A stretch of 56,176 bases of DNA from NCBI GenBank assembly GCA_019415705.1, contig DXYS01000092.1, positions 147,232 to 203,407 of the forward strand. The letters run 5' to 3'. The translations under genes and the position numbers were made by a program. Position 1 is the first letter of the stretch, and each line of letters opens with the position of its first letter. Source of the stretch: Bacteroidales bacterium. Its GTDB lineage: Bacteria; Bacteroidota; Bacteroidia; Bacteroidales; Muribaculaceae. Below the pieces are notes generated by a model. It was given only the letters and a program-made list of their open reading frames with translations. It ran no database searches and was not told where the DNA came from. Of the stretch, positions 1-8,088 are shown piece after piece.

Positions 1-1
1 A

Positions 2-1207
2 GAGGCTCTCGCCATGATACCCAAGAGATTTTTTGTTGACAACATCAAGGCCGAAAAAGCCGTCGGCACCGTCGGCTCGCGACTGCGCGGCGAGTTCTCG
101 GCTGTCGTCTACTCGGCTGTCAACCGCCGCAACCTCGAGATGATAAAATTTGACAGCGATGAGCGTCAGATTGGCCGTCACTACGTGCTTCGACCCATCG
201 TCGAGGCAGAGATAGCCCTCAGTTCATCCGAGAAACAGCTCGGTGTCGCCCTTGTCGACTTCGGCGCCGAAACCACGACAATTGTAATATATAAAGACGA
301 CGTGCTGCAGCATATCGTCACCCTCCCCATGGGCTCGCGCAACATTACCCGCGACCTCATGTCAGGTATGTCCATGACCGAGGAACGTGCCGAACTCGCC
401 AAGACCACCGAAGGCACTGCCGTCGCCGACGCCTCAGACGCCTCAGACCCCGTACGCGCCGAAATCAACGGCTACATACAGGCACGCGCCGGCGAAATCA
501 TAGCCAACGTACTGCATCAGATAGACTTGGCCGGTTTCAAGACCGCCGACCTCCCTGCCGGCCTCGTCATTACAGGCGGCGGTGCACGCCTGCGCAACTT
601 CGCCCGTCTCGTCGAGCAACAGTCTAAAATGAAAGTGCGCAACGCCGCCTTAGAAGGCTCAGCCCGTTTTCGCGGACTCGACATCGACCGTTCAAACAAC
701 ATCGACGTTCTCGCCATCGCGCGGTATGCCGCCGACTCGTCTGATATCGACTGCCTCACTGCACCCGCACCCGTCATCGCCGACGACTTTGACGCCCGCG
801 AGGCCGACGAGCCGGCCTACGAAACGCGTCAGCCGCGTAATGAGCCTTACGGCGGCTCACCCTATGACCGCCGGCGCCGTTATGTCGACGACGAAGACCT
901 GCTCAACGACGACCCCGACGATGACGACAACGACCGCTACGACACAGGCGATACCCGCCAGAGTGTGCGCGGCACATCGTCGCGTGACCGTCGTCCCGCG
1001 CGCGAGCCGCGATATGACGACCGTGCCGGCGAAGACATCGACGAGCTCGTCGACGACAATTACAACGGCGGCAACGGCGACGAGCCATATCCCGGAGAAG
1101 ATGACCCCGACCGTCAGAATATTTTCAGCAAACTGCGCAAAAAAATGTCTGAATTCTGGATGCGTTCGCCCGATATAGACGATAACATCGACGAACCTAC
1201 ACGCTGA
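2..1207 (+). CDS. ftsA: Cell division protein FtsA, 3' part (5' end outside window)
   Basis: The frame is already open at the first bases, so only the C-terminal 401 residues are seen. FtsA is an actin-like ATPase that anchors FtsZ filaments to the membrane at the division site. The visible part carries the second ATPase half, including a GLVITGGGARL phosphate-loop-like segment around residue 190. The next gene is ftsZ, 50 bases downstream, which supports the call strongly. After about residue 255 the protein becomes a long Asp/Arg/Tyr-rich low-complexity linker of roughly 110 residues. It ends in a short basic and amphipathic stretch (FSKLRKKMSEFW) that may be the membrane-targeting helix. 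The linker is longer than in E. coli FtsA. The first visible ATG at 14 is internal, not the true start. Confidence 0.93.
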   Translation, partial: EALAMIPKRFFVDNIKAEKAVGTVGSRLRGEFSAVVYSAVNRRNLEMIKFDSDERQIGRHYVLRPIVEAEIALSSSEKQLGVALVDFGAETTTIVIYKDDVLQHIVTLPMGSRNITRDLMSGMSMTEERAELAKTTEGTAVADASDASDPVRAEINGYIQARAGEIIANVLHQIDLAGFKTADLPAGLVITGGGARLRNFARLVEQQSKMKVRNAALEGSARFRGLDIDRSNNIDVLAIARYAADSSDIDCLTAPAPVIADDFDAREADEPAYETRQPRNEPYGGSPYDRRRRYVDDEDLLNDDPDDDDNDRYDTGDTRQSVRGTSSRDRRPAREPRYDDRAGEDIDELVDDNYNGGNGDEPYPGEDDPDRQNIFSKLRKKMSEFWMRSPDIDDNIDEPTR

Positions 1208-1257
1208 CCATCCGTCACACAACACTTATCTACGAAAACCCTTAATATAAGAGCCTT

Positions 1258-2649
1258 ATGAGCGAAGACGAAAACGCTTTTCTCGACAAATATTCACAGA
1301 CAGCCGAAACACCTGACCGCATCATGGTCGTCGGTGTGGGCGGCGGCGGCAACAACGCCGTAAACCACATGTATAACGAGGCTGCCATCCACGGCGTGTC
1401 ATTTGTCGTTGTCAACACCGACCAGATGGCCCTGAAGGTCTCGCCCGTGCCACGCAAACTCCTCATCGGTCCCAACACCACCAAAGGACTGGGCGCCGGT
1501 AACATCCCCGAGCGCGCCCGAGAGGCCGCCGAGGAGTCGGCCGAGGAGATTTCAGAGCTCTTCAAGCCTGAGGCCCAGATGGTGTTCATCACCGCCGGCA
1601 TGGGCGGCGGCACAGGCACGGGCGCCGGTCCCGTCGTGGCGCGCATCGCCCGTGAGAAAGGCCTGCTGACCATCGGCATCGTCACCATCCCCTTCCTCTT
1701 CGAAGGCATGCGCAAGATTTCAAAGGCCATCGCCGGCGCTGAGGAAATGAGCAAATACGTTGACGCACTGCTCATTATCAACAACGAGCGTCTCTCTGAC
1801 ATCTATCCCGACCTCGGCTTCGAGAGCGCGTTCGCCAAGGCTGACGACACTCTCTCCATCGCAGCGCAGAGCATCTCGGAGATTGTGACTAATCCCGGAT
1901 ATATCAACCTCGACTTCAACGACGTCGACACCACACTGCGCAACGGCGGCACCGCCCTCATCTCCATCGGCTACGGCGAGGGCGAAAACCGCGTCACGGC
2001 AGCCATCGACGACGCCCTCCACTCGCCCCTGCTCAAAAACACCGACGTCTTCTCGTCTAAGCGTCTGCTCTTCAACCTCTCCTACTCGCGCAAGGCCGAG
2101 ACGCCTTTCAAGACTCAGGAGGTTAGGCAGTTAGACGATTTCGTCACCAAAATAGGTTCGCAGGTCGACGTCATCTGGGGCGTCACCTATGACGACACGC
2201 TCGGCGACAAGGTCAAATTCACCATTCTCGCCGCCGGCTTTGACGTCACCGTCAAAGAGGCCTCCGAGGGCCGCATCAAGACCGAGGAAAAAACCATCAA
2301 GGTCACCAAGCCCGAGGCCGGGCCACACGATGCCGCCGAAATCGACTACGAGGCCATCCGCGCCAATTACGGCGACGAAAAGGTCGACGAGATGCAGCGC
2401 CAGCGCGACACCCTAAACTTCATTATCCTCGAAGACAATCAGCTCGACAATGACGAGATGATCGAAACATTTGAGAAGACTCCGGCGTTTAATCGAAACC
2501 GCAAGGTATCAGCCGCCAAGCCCAAGACTGCCGACCCGGCTCCCGCCACAGAGACCCGTCAGGCCTCAGCGTCTGCCCCTGCCGAAGACCGCGCCTCACA
2601 TAACCGTCCGGGCCGCAACTCTGAGTTTATCGACTTCACCGACGACTGA
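1258..2649 (+). CDS. ftsZ: Cell division GTPase FtsZ
   Basis: This is a tubulin-like GTPase that polymerises into the division ring. The protein is 463 residues. The nucleotide-binding part contains GVGGGGNNAVNHM near residue 25 and the tubulin signature GGGTGTGAGP near residue 120. The globular core ends around residue 330. The conserved C-terminal binding motif appears as TPAFNRNRK near residue 405, but about 50 further residues rich in Ala, Pro and charged residues follow, ending in EFIDFTDD, so the usual terminal peptide is internal here. It lies 50 bases after ftsA and is probably co-transcribed with it. Confidence 0.98.
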   Translation: MSEDENAFLDKYSQTAETPDRIMVVGVGGGGNNAVNHMYNEAAIHGVSFVVVNTDQMALKVSPVPRKLLIGPNTTKGLGAGNIPERAREAAEESAEEISELFKPEAQMVFITAGMGGGTGTGAGPVVARIAREKGLLTIGIVTIPFLFEGMRKISKAIAGAEEMSKYVDALLIINNERLSDIYPDLGFESAFAKADDTLSIAAQSISEIVTNPGYINLDFNDVDTTLRNGGTALISIGYGEGENRVTAAIDDALHSPLLKNTDVFSSKRLLFNLSYSRKAETPFKTQEVRQLDDFVTKIGSQVDVIWGVTYDDTLGDKVKFTILAAGFDVTVKEASEGRIKTEEKTIKVTKPEAGPHDAAEIDYEAIRANYGDEKVDEMQRQRDTLNFIILEDNQLDNDEMIETFEKTPAFNRNRKVSAAKPKTADPAPATETRQASASAPAEDRASHNRPGRNSEFIDFTDD

Positions 2650-2687
2650 CCACGGCGTCTTCATATAATAATTTAACTCTCCTGCTG

Positions 2688-3362
2688 ATGAAAAAACTCG
2701 TAATCTCCACCGGCGCCGGCATGAGCGCCGAAAGCGGCATCTCGACATTCAGAGATGCCGGCGGTCTGTGGGAACAGTACCCCGTCATGGACGTGTGCTC
2801 GGCCGACGGCTTTGAGCGCAACCCCGCCCTCGTCCACAAATTCTACAACGACCGCCGCGACCAGCTCGTCAAAGTCGAACCTAACGCCGGCCACCGCGGA
2901 CTCGTCGACCTCGAAAAACGCTTTGATGTCTACGTGATTACGCAAAATGTCGACGACCTCCACGAGCGCGCCGGCTCGTCGAAAGTGCTCCACCTGCACG
3001 GCGAACTGATGAAAGTGCGCGCCATCGACGACGAGAGCCGTGTCTACACGCTCCGTCCCGAGGCCTGCCACACCACACCCGACACCGTCATCGACGGCCA
3101 TCATGTTCGGCCACACATCGTCTTCTTTCAGGAAGCCGTGCCCAACTTCGAGCCCGCCACAGAGATAGTAGCCGAGGCTGACATCTTCGTCATCATCGGC
3201 ACGAGCCTCTCGGTCTATCCCGCCGCGGCCCTCATCCGCTACGTCCGTCCCGGCGTACCCGTCTACTACATCGACCCCAACCCCGCCGAAGTCCCCGCCG
3301 GCGTAACCGTCATCCGCGCCGGCGCCTCCGAAGGCATCCGCCGCCTCGCCGAAATGCTCTAA
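2688..3362 (+). CDS. Sir2-family NAD-dependent deacylase (sirtuin), zinc ribbon lost
   Basis: This small sirtuin (224 residues) removes acyl groups from lysine using NAD. Visible motifs are GAGMSAESGISTFR (9-22), TQNVDDLHERAG (85-96) and catalytic His104 in HLHGEL. Tyr53 and Arg56 match the Tyr-x-x-Arg pair of class III sirtuins, which prefer succinyl or malonyl groups, so it may be a desuccinylase. The four-cysteine zinc ribbon normally found after the catalytic His is missing: the segment from about 110 to 150 is shortened and holds only one Cys. The gene starts 38 bases after ftsZ on the same strand. The fold is clear; the acyl preference is an inference from two residues. Confidence 0.9.
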   Translation: MKKLVISTGAGMSAESGISTFRDAGGLWEQYPVMDVCSADGFERNPALVHKFYNDRRDQLVKVEPNAGHRGLVDLEKRFDVYVITQNVDDLHERAGSSKVLHLHGELMKVRAIDDESRVYTLRPEACHTTPDTVIDGHHVRPHIVFFQEAVPNFEPATEIVAEADIFVIIGTSLSVYPAAALIRYVRPGVPVYYIDPNPAEVPAGVTVIRAGASEGIRRLAEML

Positions 3363-3845
3363 ACGATTTTCTGCGTCCATGGAAGGCCGATTTTCAATCG
3401 GCCAAAAGCGCCTGCGGCGCGAATTTTCTACAACCCCCGTGCGGAGCCGGGGGACTATGGTGCCCCATAAAATAATCGTGACAAGTTGCGGAGCTGCGCA
3501 GTCACGAAACTGCGTCAGCACATCCCCCACATAAGCCTCGCACCCCGTCCGCTTTAGCGGTCGCAGCCAAAAAACGCCCAGCCAACCGTAGGGACATGCC
3601 TTCGGCATGTATAACTCGCTGATTATCATGGAGCGCCGATCTTTATCCCGGAGGGATTATATGCGGCCGTCGGCCGCTCTCAACCCCACATTAAGCGTAT
3701 GTGGGGTGGCAAGTGACAGCGTCGCGCATTTTTCTCGAAGAGAATAAACTATCGCTCGCATATAGCGCCGGCCACGTCACCCACCCGTCCGCTTTAGCGC
3801 TCGCAGCCAAAAACGTCCCGCTGCTCTAACCCTGAAATCTGCCCA
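3363..3845. repeat. Palindrome-rich intergenic spacer with repeats
   Basis: No convincing gene is seen. The stretch is packed with short palindromes: a REP-like unit at 3379-3403 (inverted arms around TTTTC), a hairpin around 3595-3611 (ACATGCC/GGCATGT), and one around 3686-3709 (CCCCACAT/TATGTGGGG). A direct repeat of about 31 bases occurs at 3544-3574 and again at 3784-3814, exactly 240 bases apart, with one mismatch. A degenerate relative of the REP-like unit begins near 3629. The opposite-strand open frame here is a GC-bias shadow of the sirtuin gene. Confidence 0.6.
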
Positions 3846-3934
3846 TTTTATTCAATAAACCGAATCCTATTGAATAAAAAAGTACCTATTTTATTCAACA
3901 CAGTGAATAAATTGAATAAAATTCGCTATATTTG
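3846..3934 (+). promoter_or_regulatory. Operator-like array plus promoter of the DUF4143 ATPase
   Basis: Four copies of a 12-base motif (TTTTATTCAAYA or its complement) sit at 3846-3857 (+), 3869-3880 (-), 3889-3900 (+) and 3911-3921 (-). They form two inverted pairs with centres 20-23 bases apart, about two helical turns. A degenerate fifth half-site is at 3903-3911. A good -7 element, TATATTTG, is at 3927-3934. The TTG start at 3932 would lie inside this element, so translation must begin at the ATG at 3953. Confidence 0.6.
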
Positions 3935-3952
3935 CACATAAAATCTCCTATT

Positions 3953-5191
3953 ATGAGAACCGCAATACTTAATCAACGTGCCGAACGCGACGAACTATTG
4001 TCTCGAGCCTATCAACAGCGGCATACCAAATATGATGCTGACGACCTTTTACAGAATCCGCTTATCAAACTTATTACCGGTCCTCGCCGCGTAGGAAAAT
4101 CTGTTTATGCTCTACTTATGCTGCGAGGTAAAAACTTTGCCTATCTAAATTTTGACGATAGTCAATTGCTTGAAAAATGGGATGAAGATTTAGTGATGTC
4201 AGCACTCGATGATGTATACCCTGACTATGATTATATTCTACTTGACGAAATACAGAATCTTCCGGGATGGGATTTATGGGTAAGCAAACTCTATCGCCGC
4301 GGGAAGAATCTGATTATCACCGGTAGTAACGCCAAGATGCTAAGTAGCGAAATGGCCACAGTGTTGACCGGACGTTATCTCCAAATCGAGATGTTACCTT
4401 TCAGCCTTGATGAAACTTTGAGGTGGAAAAATATCTATACGAAACAAAAGGAACAAGTTTCAAAGGCAATCGCACTCGCAGATGATTATATGCGCAACGG
4501 CGGCTACCCGGAAACCATACCGGCACGCAGCATAACCAAGAGCTACCTCTCCACACTCTTTGATTCAATATTGCTGAAAGATGTCGCAAAACGCCATAAA
4601 GTCAGAAATACTATTGACCTTTATAATCTCGCCACATATCTGTTATCGAATTTTTGTAATCCGGTTTCAGCCAATGATATAGCAGGAGAATTAGGATTAC
4701 AAAGCGTAGCGACCACTAAGAAATTCTGCAACTATCTGAGCGAGCCTTATCTATTTTTCTATCTTCCACGCTTCAACAATAAATTGAAGCTGATGAACAA
4801 AGCGCCGAAAAAAGTCTACATCGTAGACAACGGTTTTGTGCAGAGTACAGCTTTCAACCTCAGCGAAAATCTTGGTCGACTGCTTGAGAACCAAGTCTTC
4901 GTCGAGCTGATACGCCGTGGCTATACGTCCGGAAAAACACTCTTCTATTACCGTACACGCAATGACAAAGAGATTGACTTCGTGACCCGAAAAGGTCCGA
5001 AAGTCCAACAACTTATACAAGTATGTTATGACATGTTCTCCGAGAAAACACGCAAACGCGAGCTCGATGCCCTCGTTGAAGCAGCCGAGGATCTACACTG
5101 CGAGAATCTTCTCGTCATAACATATGATCAACAAGGTGAAATCGAATGGAAAGGCTATCCTATTAACATCGTTTCGGTAAATACATTTTAA
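3953..5191 (+). CDS. AAA-type ATPase with DUF4143 domain
   Basis: The protein has 412 residues. The N-terminal part is an ATPase with Walker A GPRRVGKS (43-50) and Walker B ILLDEIQ (95-101), followed by a sensor-like TGSNAKML. The C-terminal third is the DUF4143 module, with FYYRTRNDKEIDFV near residue 330 and a later QVCYD, a weak PD-(D/E)xK-like arrangement. Proteins of this family are common, often solitary, and mostly uncharacterised; roles in DNA or defence are only guesses. The start is chosen because a longer TTG start would overlap the promoter. The gene is alone between a repeat-rich spacer and a strong terminator and is more AT-rich than its neighbours, which suggests acquisition. 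Confidence 0.88.
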   Translation: MRTAILNQRAERDELLSRAYQQRHTKYDADDLLQNPLIKLITGPRRVGKSVYALLMLRGKNFAYLNFDDSQLLEKWDEDLVMSALDDVYPDYDYILLDEIQNLPGWDLWVSKLYRRGKNLIITGSNAKMLSSEMATVLTGRYLQIEMLPFSLDETLRWKNIYTKQKEQVSKAIALADDYMRNGGYPETIPARSITKSYLSTLFDSILLKDVAKRHKVRNTIDLYNLATYLLSNFCNPVSANDIAGELGLQSVATTKKFCNYLSEPYLFFYLPRFNNKLKLMNKAPKKVYIVDNGFVQSTAFNLSENLGRLLENQVFVELIRRGYTSGKTLFYYRTRNDKEIDFVTRKGPKVQQLIQVCYDMFSEKTRKRELDALVEAAEDLHCENLLVITYDQQGEIEWKGYPINIVSVNTF

Positions 5192-5292
5192 TTTGTCATT
5201 TCAAATCTCTTTATTACATTCCGCGTTAAGCTTAAACTATTCCCTTCCCATTTCCCATATCTGCCAAAATATTTTCCCGTAACACCACATCG

Positions 5293-5328
5293 AAAGTGTC
5301 TGCCGCCAAGGCAGACGCTTTTTTTTCT
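5293..5328 (+). terminator. Rho-independent terminator after the DUF4143 ATPase
   Basis: Arms GTCTGCC (5298-5304) and GGCAGAC (5310-5316) enclose a five-base loop. The stem extends outward with AAAG against CTTT and is followed by eight T residues. Confidence 0.9.
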
Positions 5329-5341
5329 CGTTTTTTTGATT

Positions 5342-5349
5342 TAAATTTG
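5342..5349 (+). promoter_or_regulatory. -7 element upstream of the lipid operon
   Basis: TAAATTTG matches the Bacteroidetes TAnnTTTG element and lies 33 bases before the ATG at 5382, directly after the upstream terminator. No clear -33 TTTG is present at the right distance, so transcription could be weaker or activator-dependent. Confidence 0.6.
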
Positions 5350-5381
5350 CAAATCATATAAACCATCGAAATATCACATCT

Positions 5382-6263
5382 ATGGCTGAGATTAAAATCG
5401 CCGGCATTATGAGAGCCGGCGTCTTTTCGCCAAACCACATAGGCAACGACTCGACCATTTTCAACATCGTAGCCGACCAGTTGCGCAAACGCGGATGCGA
5501 GGTCAATGTCTACAGCGAAGACCGTTTCGTCAATCAGGAAATCACCGAAGACATCATCGTCAACATGTGCCGCGAGCAGCGCTCCATAGCCAAGCTCCAG
5601 CAGCTCGAGGATGCCGGCGCACTCGTCATAAACTCGGGCTACGGCATCGAGAACTGCACACGCGAGCGCATGACCCGCATACTCTTGGGCTCTAACATCC
5701 CTTTCCCCGAGAGCATCATGGTCAACACTGACGAAGGCGTCCGCGAGACACTACGCCGCGCATCGATGACTCCTTGCTGGATCAAACGCGGCGATTTCCA
5801 CACCATGCACAAGGAGGACGTCACCTACGTGCGTCACGCCGAAGAGGCTCAGGAGGTCCTGCAGGAATACTTCCTGCGCGGCATCAAGCGTGCCGTCATC
5901 TCGCGTCACTTGGAGGGCGACCTGATTAAATTCTACGGCATCGCCGGCACATCATTTTTTTACTGGTTTTATCCCTTCGACTCAGACTACAGCAAATACG
6001 GCAAAGAAAAAGCCAACGGCAAGAGCCGGGGCTTCGCCTTTGTCGAGGAACGTCTGAAAGCCATCTGCGCCAAAGCCGCCGACGCATTGGACGTCAAGAT
6101 TTATGGCGGCGATTGCGTCGTCTCGCCTGAAGGAGAGATACGCATCATAGACTTCAACGACTGGCCCAGCTTCGCCCCCTGTCGCCAGGAGGCTGCCACA
6201 CAGATTGCAAAATACATAATGAGCGCCATCAAAGAGCGTCAGGCTCAGCGCAGTACACGATGA
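5382..6263 (+). CDS. ATP-grasp family protein, first gene of the lipid operon
   Basis: The protein has 293 residues. Its C-terminal half looks like an ATP-grasp ligase: KRGDFHTMH near residue 133 as an ATP-contacting segment, then GGDCVVSPEGEIRIIDFNDWPSF near residue 245, where Asp and Asn would bind Mg. ATP-grasp enzymes join a carboxylate to an amine or similar group through an acyl phosphate. The substrate is not evident. The stop overlaps the start of the PgpA-like gene (ATGA), so it is almost certainly translated with the lipid genes. It may modify a head group or a substrate of the pathway; that is inference from position only. Confidence 0.75.
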   Translation: MAEIKIAGIMRAGVFSPNHIGNDSTIFNIVADQLRKRGCEVNVYSEDRFVNQEITEDIIVNMCREQRSIAKLQQLEDAGALVINSGYGIENCTRERMTRILLGSNIPFPESIMVNTDEGVRETLRRASMTPCWIKRGDFHTMHKEDVTYVRHAEEAQEVLQEYFLRGIKRAVISRHLEGDLIKFYGIAGTSFFYWFYPFDSDYSKYGKEKANGKSRGFAFVEERLKAICAKAADALDVKIYGGDCVVSPEGEIRIIDFNDWPSFAPCRQEAATQIAKYIMSAIKERQAQRSTR

Positions 6264-6790
6264 AAAGCCGTAAGATAAACGACGAAAACGCTCCGCTGCG
6301 CGGACAGCGTTTCCCTCTGTTGCCGCGACTTATCGCGACATCGCTCGGTGTGGGCTATCTGCCGCTCGCACCCGGCACATGGGGAGCGATTGTCGGCGTC
6401 ATCCTCTGGCTGCCGCTCTATCTGTGGACATCGCCCGCCGTCACGCTCGCCGTGACCGCTGTTGCTGTCGTCGTGCTGACCGTCGCCGGCACATGGGCGA
6501 GCAACATCTCTGAGCGCTACTGGGGCAAAGACCCGGTGATAGCCTGTGTCGACGAGACGGTCGGCCAGTGGGTGTCGATGCTGCCTCTGAGCGCCCTCTG
6601 CCCGTGGTGGGAGATATTGCTCTCACTGATCCTCTTCCGTTTCTTCGACATCGTCAAGCCCTTGGGCATACGCTCTGCCGAACGGCTTCCCGGCGGTTAC
6701 GGCATGATGGCCGACGACATCCTCGCCGGAGTCTATTCAGCAGCCATACTCCTTATAGTCAACCACTTCACTATATGCCCTCCGCTATAA
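6260..6790 (+). CDS. PgpA-family phosphatase, candidate phosphatidylinositol-phosphate phosphatase
   Basis: The protein has 176 residues and several membrane segments. The PgpA signatures are visible: PLAPGTWGA near residue 35, DPVIACVDETVGQ near 93, and FRFFDIVKP...LPGGYGMMADDILAGV from about 130. The family removes phosphate from phosphatidylglycerophosphate. In Bacteroides inositol-lipid loci a PgpA relative is the phosphatase acting on phosphatidylinositol phosphate. Here the gene overlaps the ATP-grasp gene by four bases and is followed closely by GtrA and a CDP-alcohol phosphotransferase, which favours the inositol role. Whether it also serves phosphatidylglycerol cannot be told from sequence. 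Confidence 0.85.
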   Translation: MKSRKINDENAPLRGQRFPLLPRLIATSLGVGYLPLAPGTWGAIVGVILWLPLYLWTSPAVTLAVTAVAVVVLTVAGTWASNISERYWGKDPVIACVDETVGQWVSMLPLSALCPWWEILLSLILFRFFDIVKPLGIRSAERLPGGYGMMADDILAGVYSAAILLIVNHFTICPPL

Positions 6791-6792
6791 CC

Positions 6793-7368
6793 ATGACAAA
6801 CAGAGTGAAAAAAGTCGGCCACCGCATGCTTAACTCCAACTCGTTGGTATATACGTTCTTGCGCTCGATTGTGTCGTCACAGGCAGCATCATGGACCGAC
6901 ATGGGCACACGCATGCTCCTGTTCGCCTTCGTCTTCGCCGAGCTCGACCCGTTCTATCGCTCAAACCTGTCTGTGGCCTGCGGAGCATTTGTCGGAGGCG
7001 TTGTAAACTGCGCCATCAACTACCGGTTTACATTTCATGCCACCGGCCAGAGCGTGCGTGCAGTCGCCGTAAAATATCTGCTTGTATGGACAGGCAGCCT
7101 GCTGCTCAACATGTACGGCACCACCTTCACAGCCGAACTTCTCAGTCACTGGAGATTCCTCCTCGACATGGGCTTCACGTCAAACGGCATTTTCGCTGCA
7201 TCGACCCTCGCCGTCTCGCTGCTCGTGTCTTGGTTTTGGAACTTCGCCCTACAACGCTATTTCGTCTACCGTCCCACACGGTTTGACCCCTACGCCATCA
7301 GATTTGTAAACTTCATATTCCGCCGCAAAGACCCGGCACGTGACTCTCTCCCATCTAAAAACAAATAA
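6793..7368 (+). CDS. GtrA-family membrane protein
   Basis: The protein has about 191 residues with four predicted membrane segments, typical of the GtrA family (for example SVACGAFVGGVVNCAINYRFTF near residue 60 and a final SLLVSWFWNFALQRYFVY). GtrA proteins are thought to help move polyprenyl-linked or lipid-linked sugars across the membrane. The ATG at 6793 follows the previous stop by two bases; an in-frame ATG at 6775 would give six more residues and overlap pgpA. Within this operon it could assist flipping of an inositol lipid or its donor (inference). Confidence 0.82.
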   Translation: MTNRVKKVGHRMLNSNSLVYTFLRSIVSSQAASWTDMGTRMLLFAFVFAELDPFYRSNLSVACGAFVGGVVNCAINYRFTFHATGQSVRAVAVKYLLVWTGSLLLNMYGTTFTAELLSHWRFLLDMGFTSNGIFAASTLAVSLLVSWFWNFALQRYFVYRPTRFDPYAIRFVNFIFRRKDPARDSLPSKNK

Positions 7369-7374
7369 CACGTT

Positions 7375-8064
7375 ATGGAAATAAAGAAACAAGCCACTAA
7401 GACCCGCAACAGCCTCCAGCAAGGCATCTATGTGGTAATCAATCCTTTCGTCAGACTGCTCATACGCCTCGGGGTGACACCCAACATGGTCACGACAGTC
7501 GGTCTGCTCGGCAACATAGCCGCCGCGGCTGTCTTCGTATGGGCCGGCTATCGCGCCACACGCGAAGGCGCGGTCGATTTCGGCCTAATCACCCTCGCCG
7601 GTGCACTCATCATCGGCTTCTCACTCTTCGACATGCTCGACGGTCAGGTCGCCCGTCTCGGCAACATGGTGTCGCGCTTCGGAGCCATGTATGACTCGGT
7701 GCTCGATCGCTACTGCGAGATGTTCACCCTCGGCGGCATCGCCTACTATCTCATACAGTTAGGCGACATCATCGGCGCCCTCATAACCTTTGTGGCTCTC
7801 GTCGGCTCTGTCATGGTAAGCTACGTGCGTGCACGCGCCGAAGGCCTCGGCATCGAGTGCAAGATCGGATTCATGCAACGCCCCGAGCGCGTCGTGGTCA
7901 CAGCTGCGGCAGCCCTCGCCACCGGCATCTGCGGGCAATGTGAAGTCGGCTTCGACCCCGATATCATCCTCGTAGTCGCCATGACCATAATAGCCGTATT
8001 CGCAAACCTTACGGCCTTCGCCCGCATCTCTCACTGCCGCCGCGAACTGACAAAAAAATCCTGA
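7375..8064 (+). CDS. CDP-alcohol phosphatidyltransferase, candidate phosphatidylinositol-phosphate synthase
   Basis: The protein has 229 residues, is multi-spanning, and has a complete CDP-alcohol phosphotransferase motif: Asp86, Asp89-Gly90, Ala93-Arg94, Gly103, Asp107 and Asp111 with canonical spacing. Such enzymes join CDP-diacylglycerol to an alcohol head group. With inositol-phosphate synthase at 11826 and a PgpA-like phosphatase upstream, the likely product is phosphatidylinositol phosphate. The gene lies seven bases after the GtrA gene. The head-group assignment rests on context and on the known Bacteroides pathway, not on a residue seen here. Confidence 0.85.
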   Translation: MEIKKQATKTRNSLQQGIYVVINPFVRLLIRLGVTPNMVTTVGLLGNIAAAAVFVWAGYRATREGAVDFGLITLAGALIIGFSLFDMLDGQVARLGNMVSRFGAMYDSVLDRYCEMFTLGGIAYYLIQLGDIIGALITFVALVGSVMVSYVRARAEGLGIECKIGFMQRPERVVVTAAAALATGICGQCEVGFDPDIILVVAMTIIAVFANLTAFARISHCRRELTKKS

Positions 8065-8088
8065 ACGACTTTTGCATCGCAATATAAT

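Noticed and set aside
2673..3629. Minus-strand open frame of 318 codons opposite the sirtuin gene
   Set aside because: It mirrors a well-conserved gene in GC-rich DNA and has no family character; it runs into the palindromic spacer.
3932..3952. Upstream TTG start for the DUF4143 ATPase
   Set aside because: The codon lies inside the -7 promoter element, so it would not be on the transcript.
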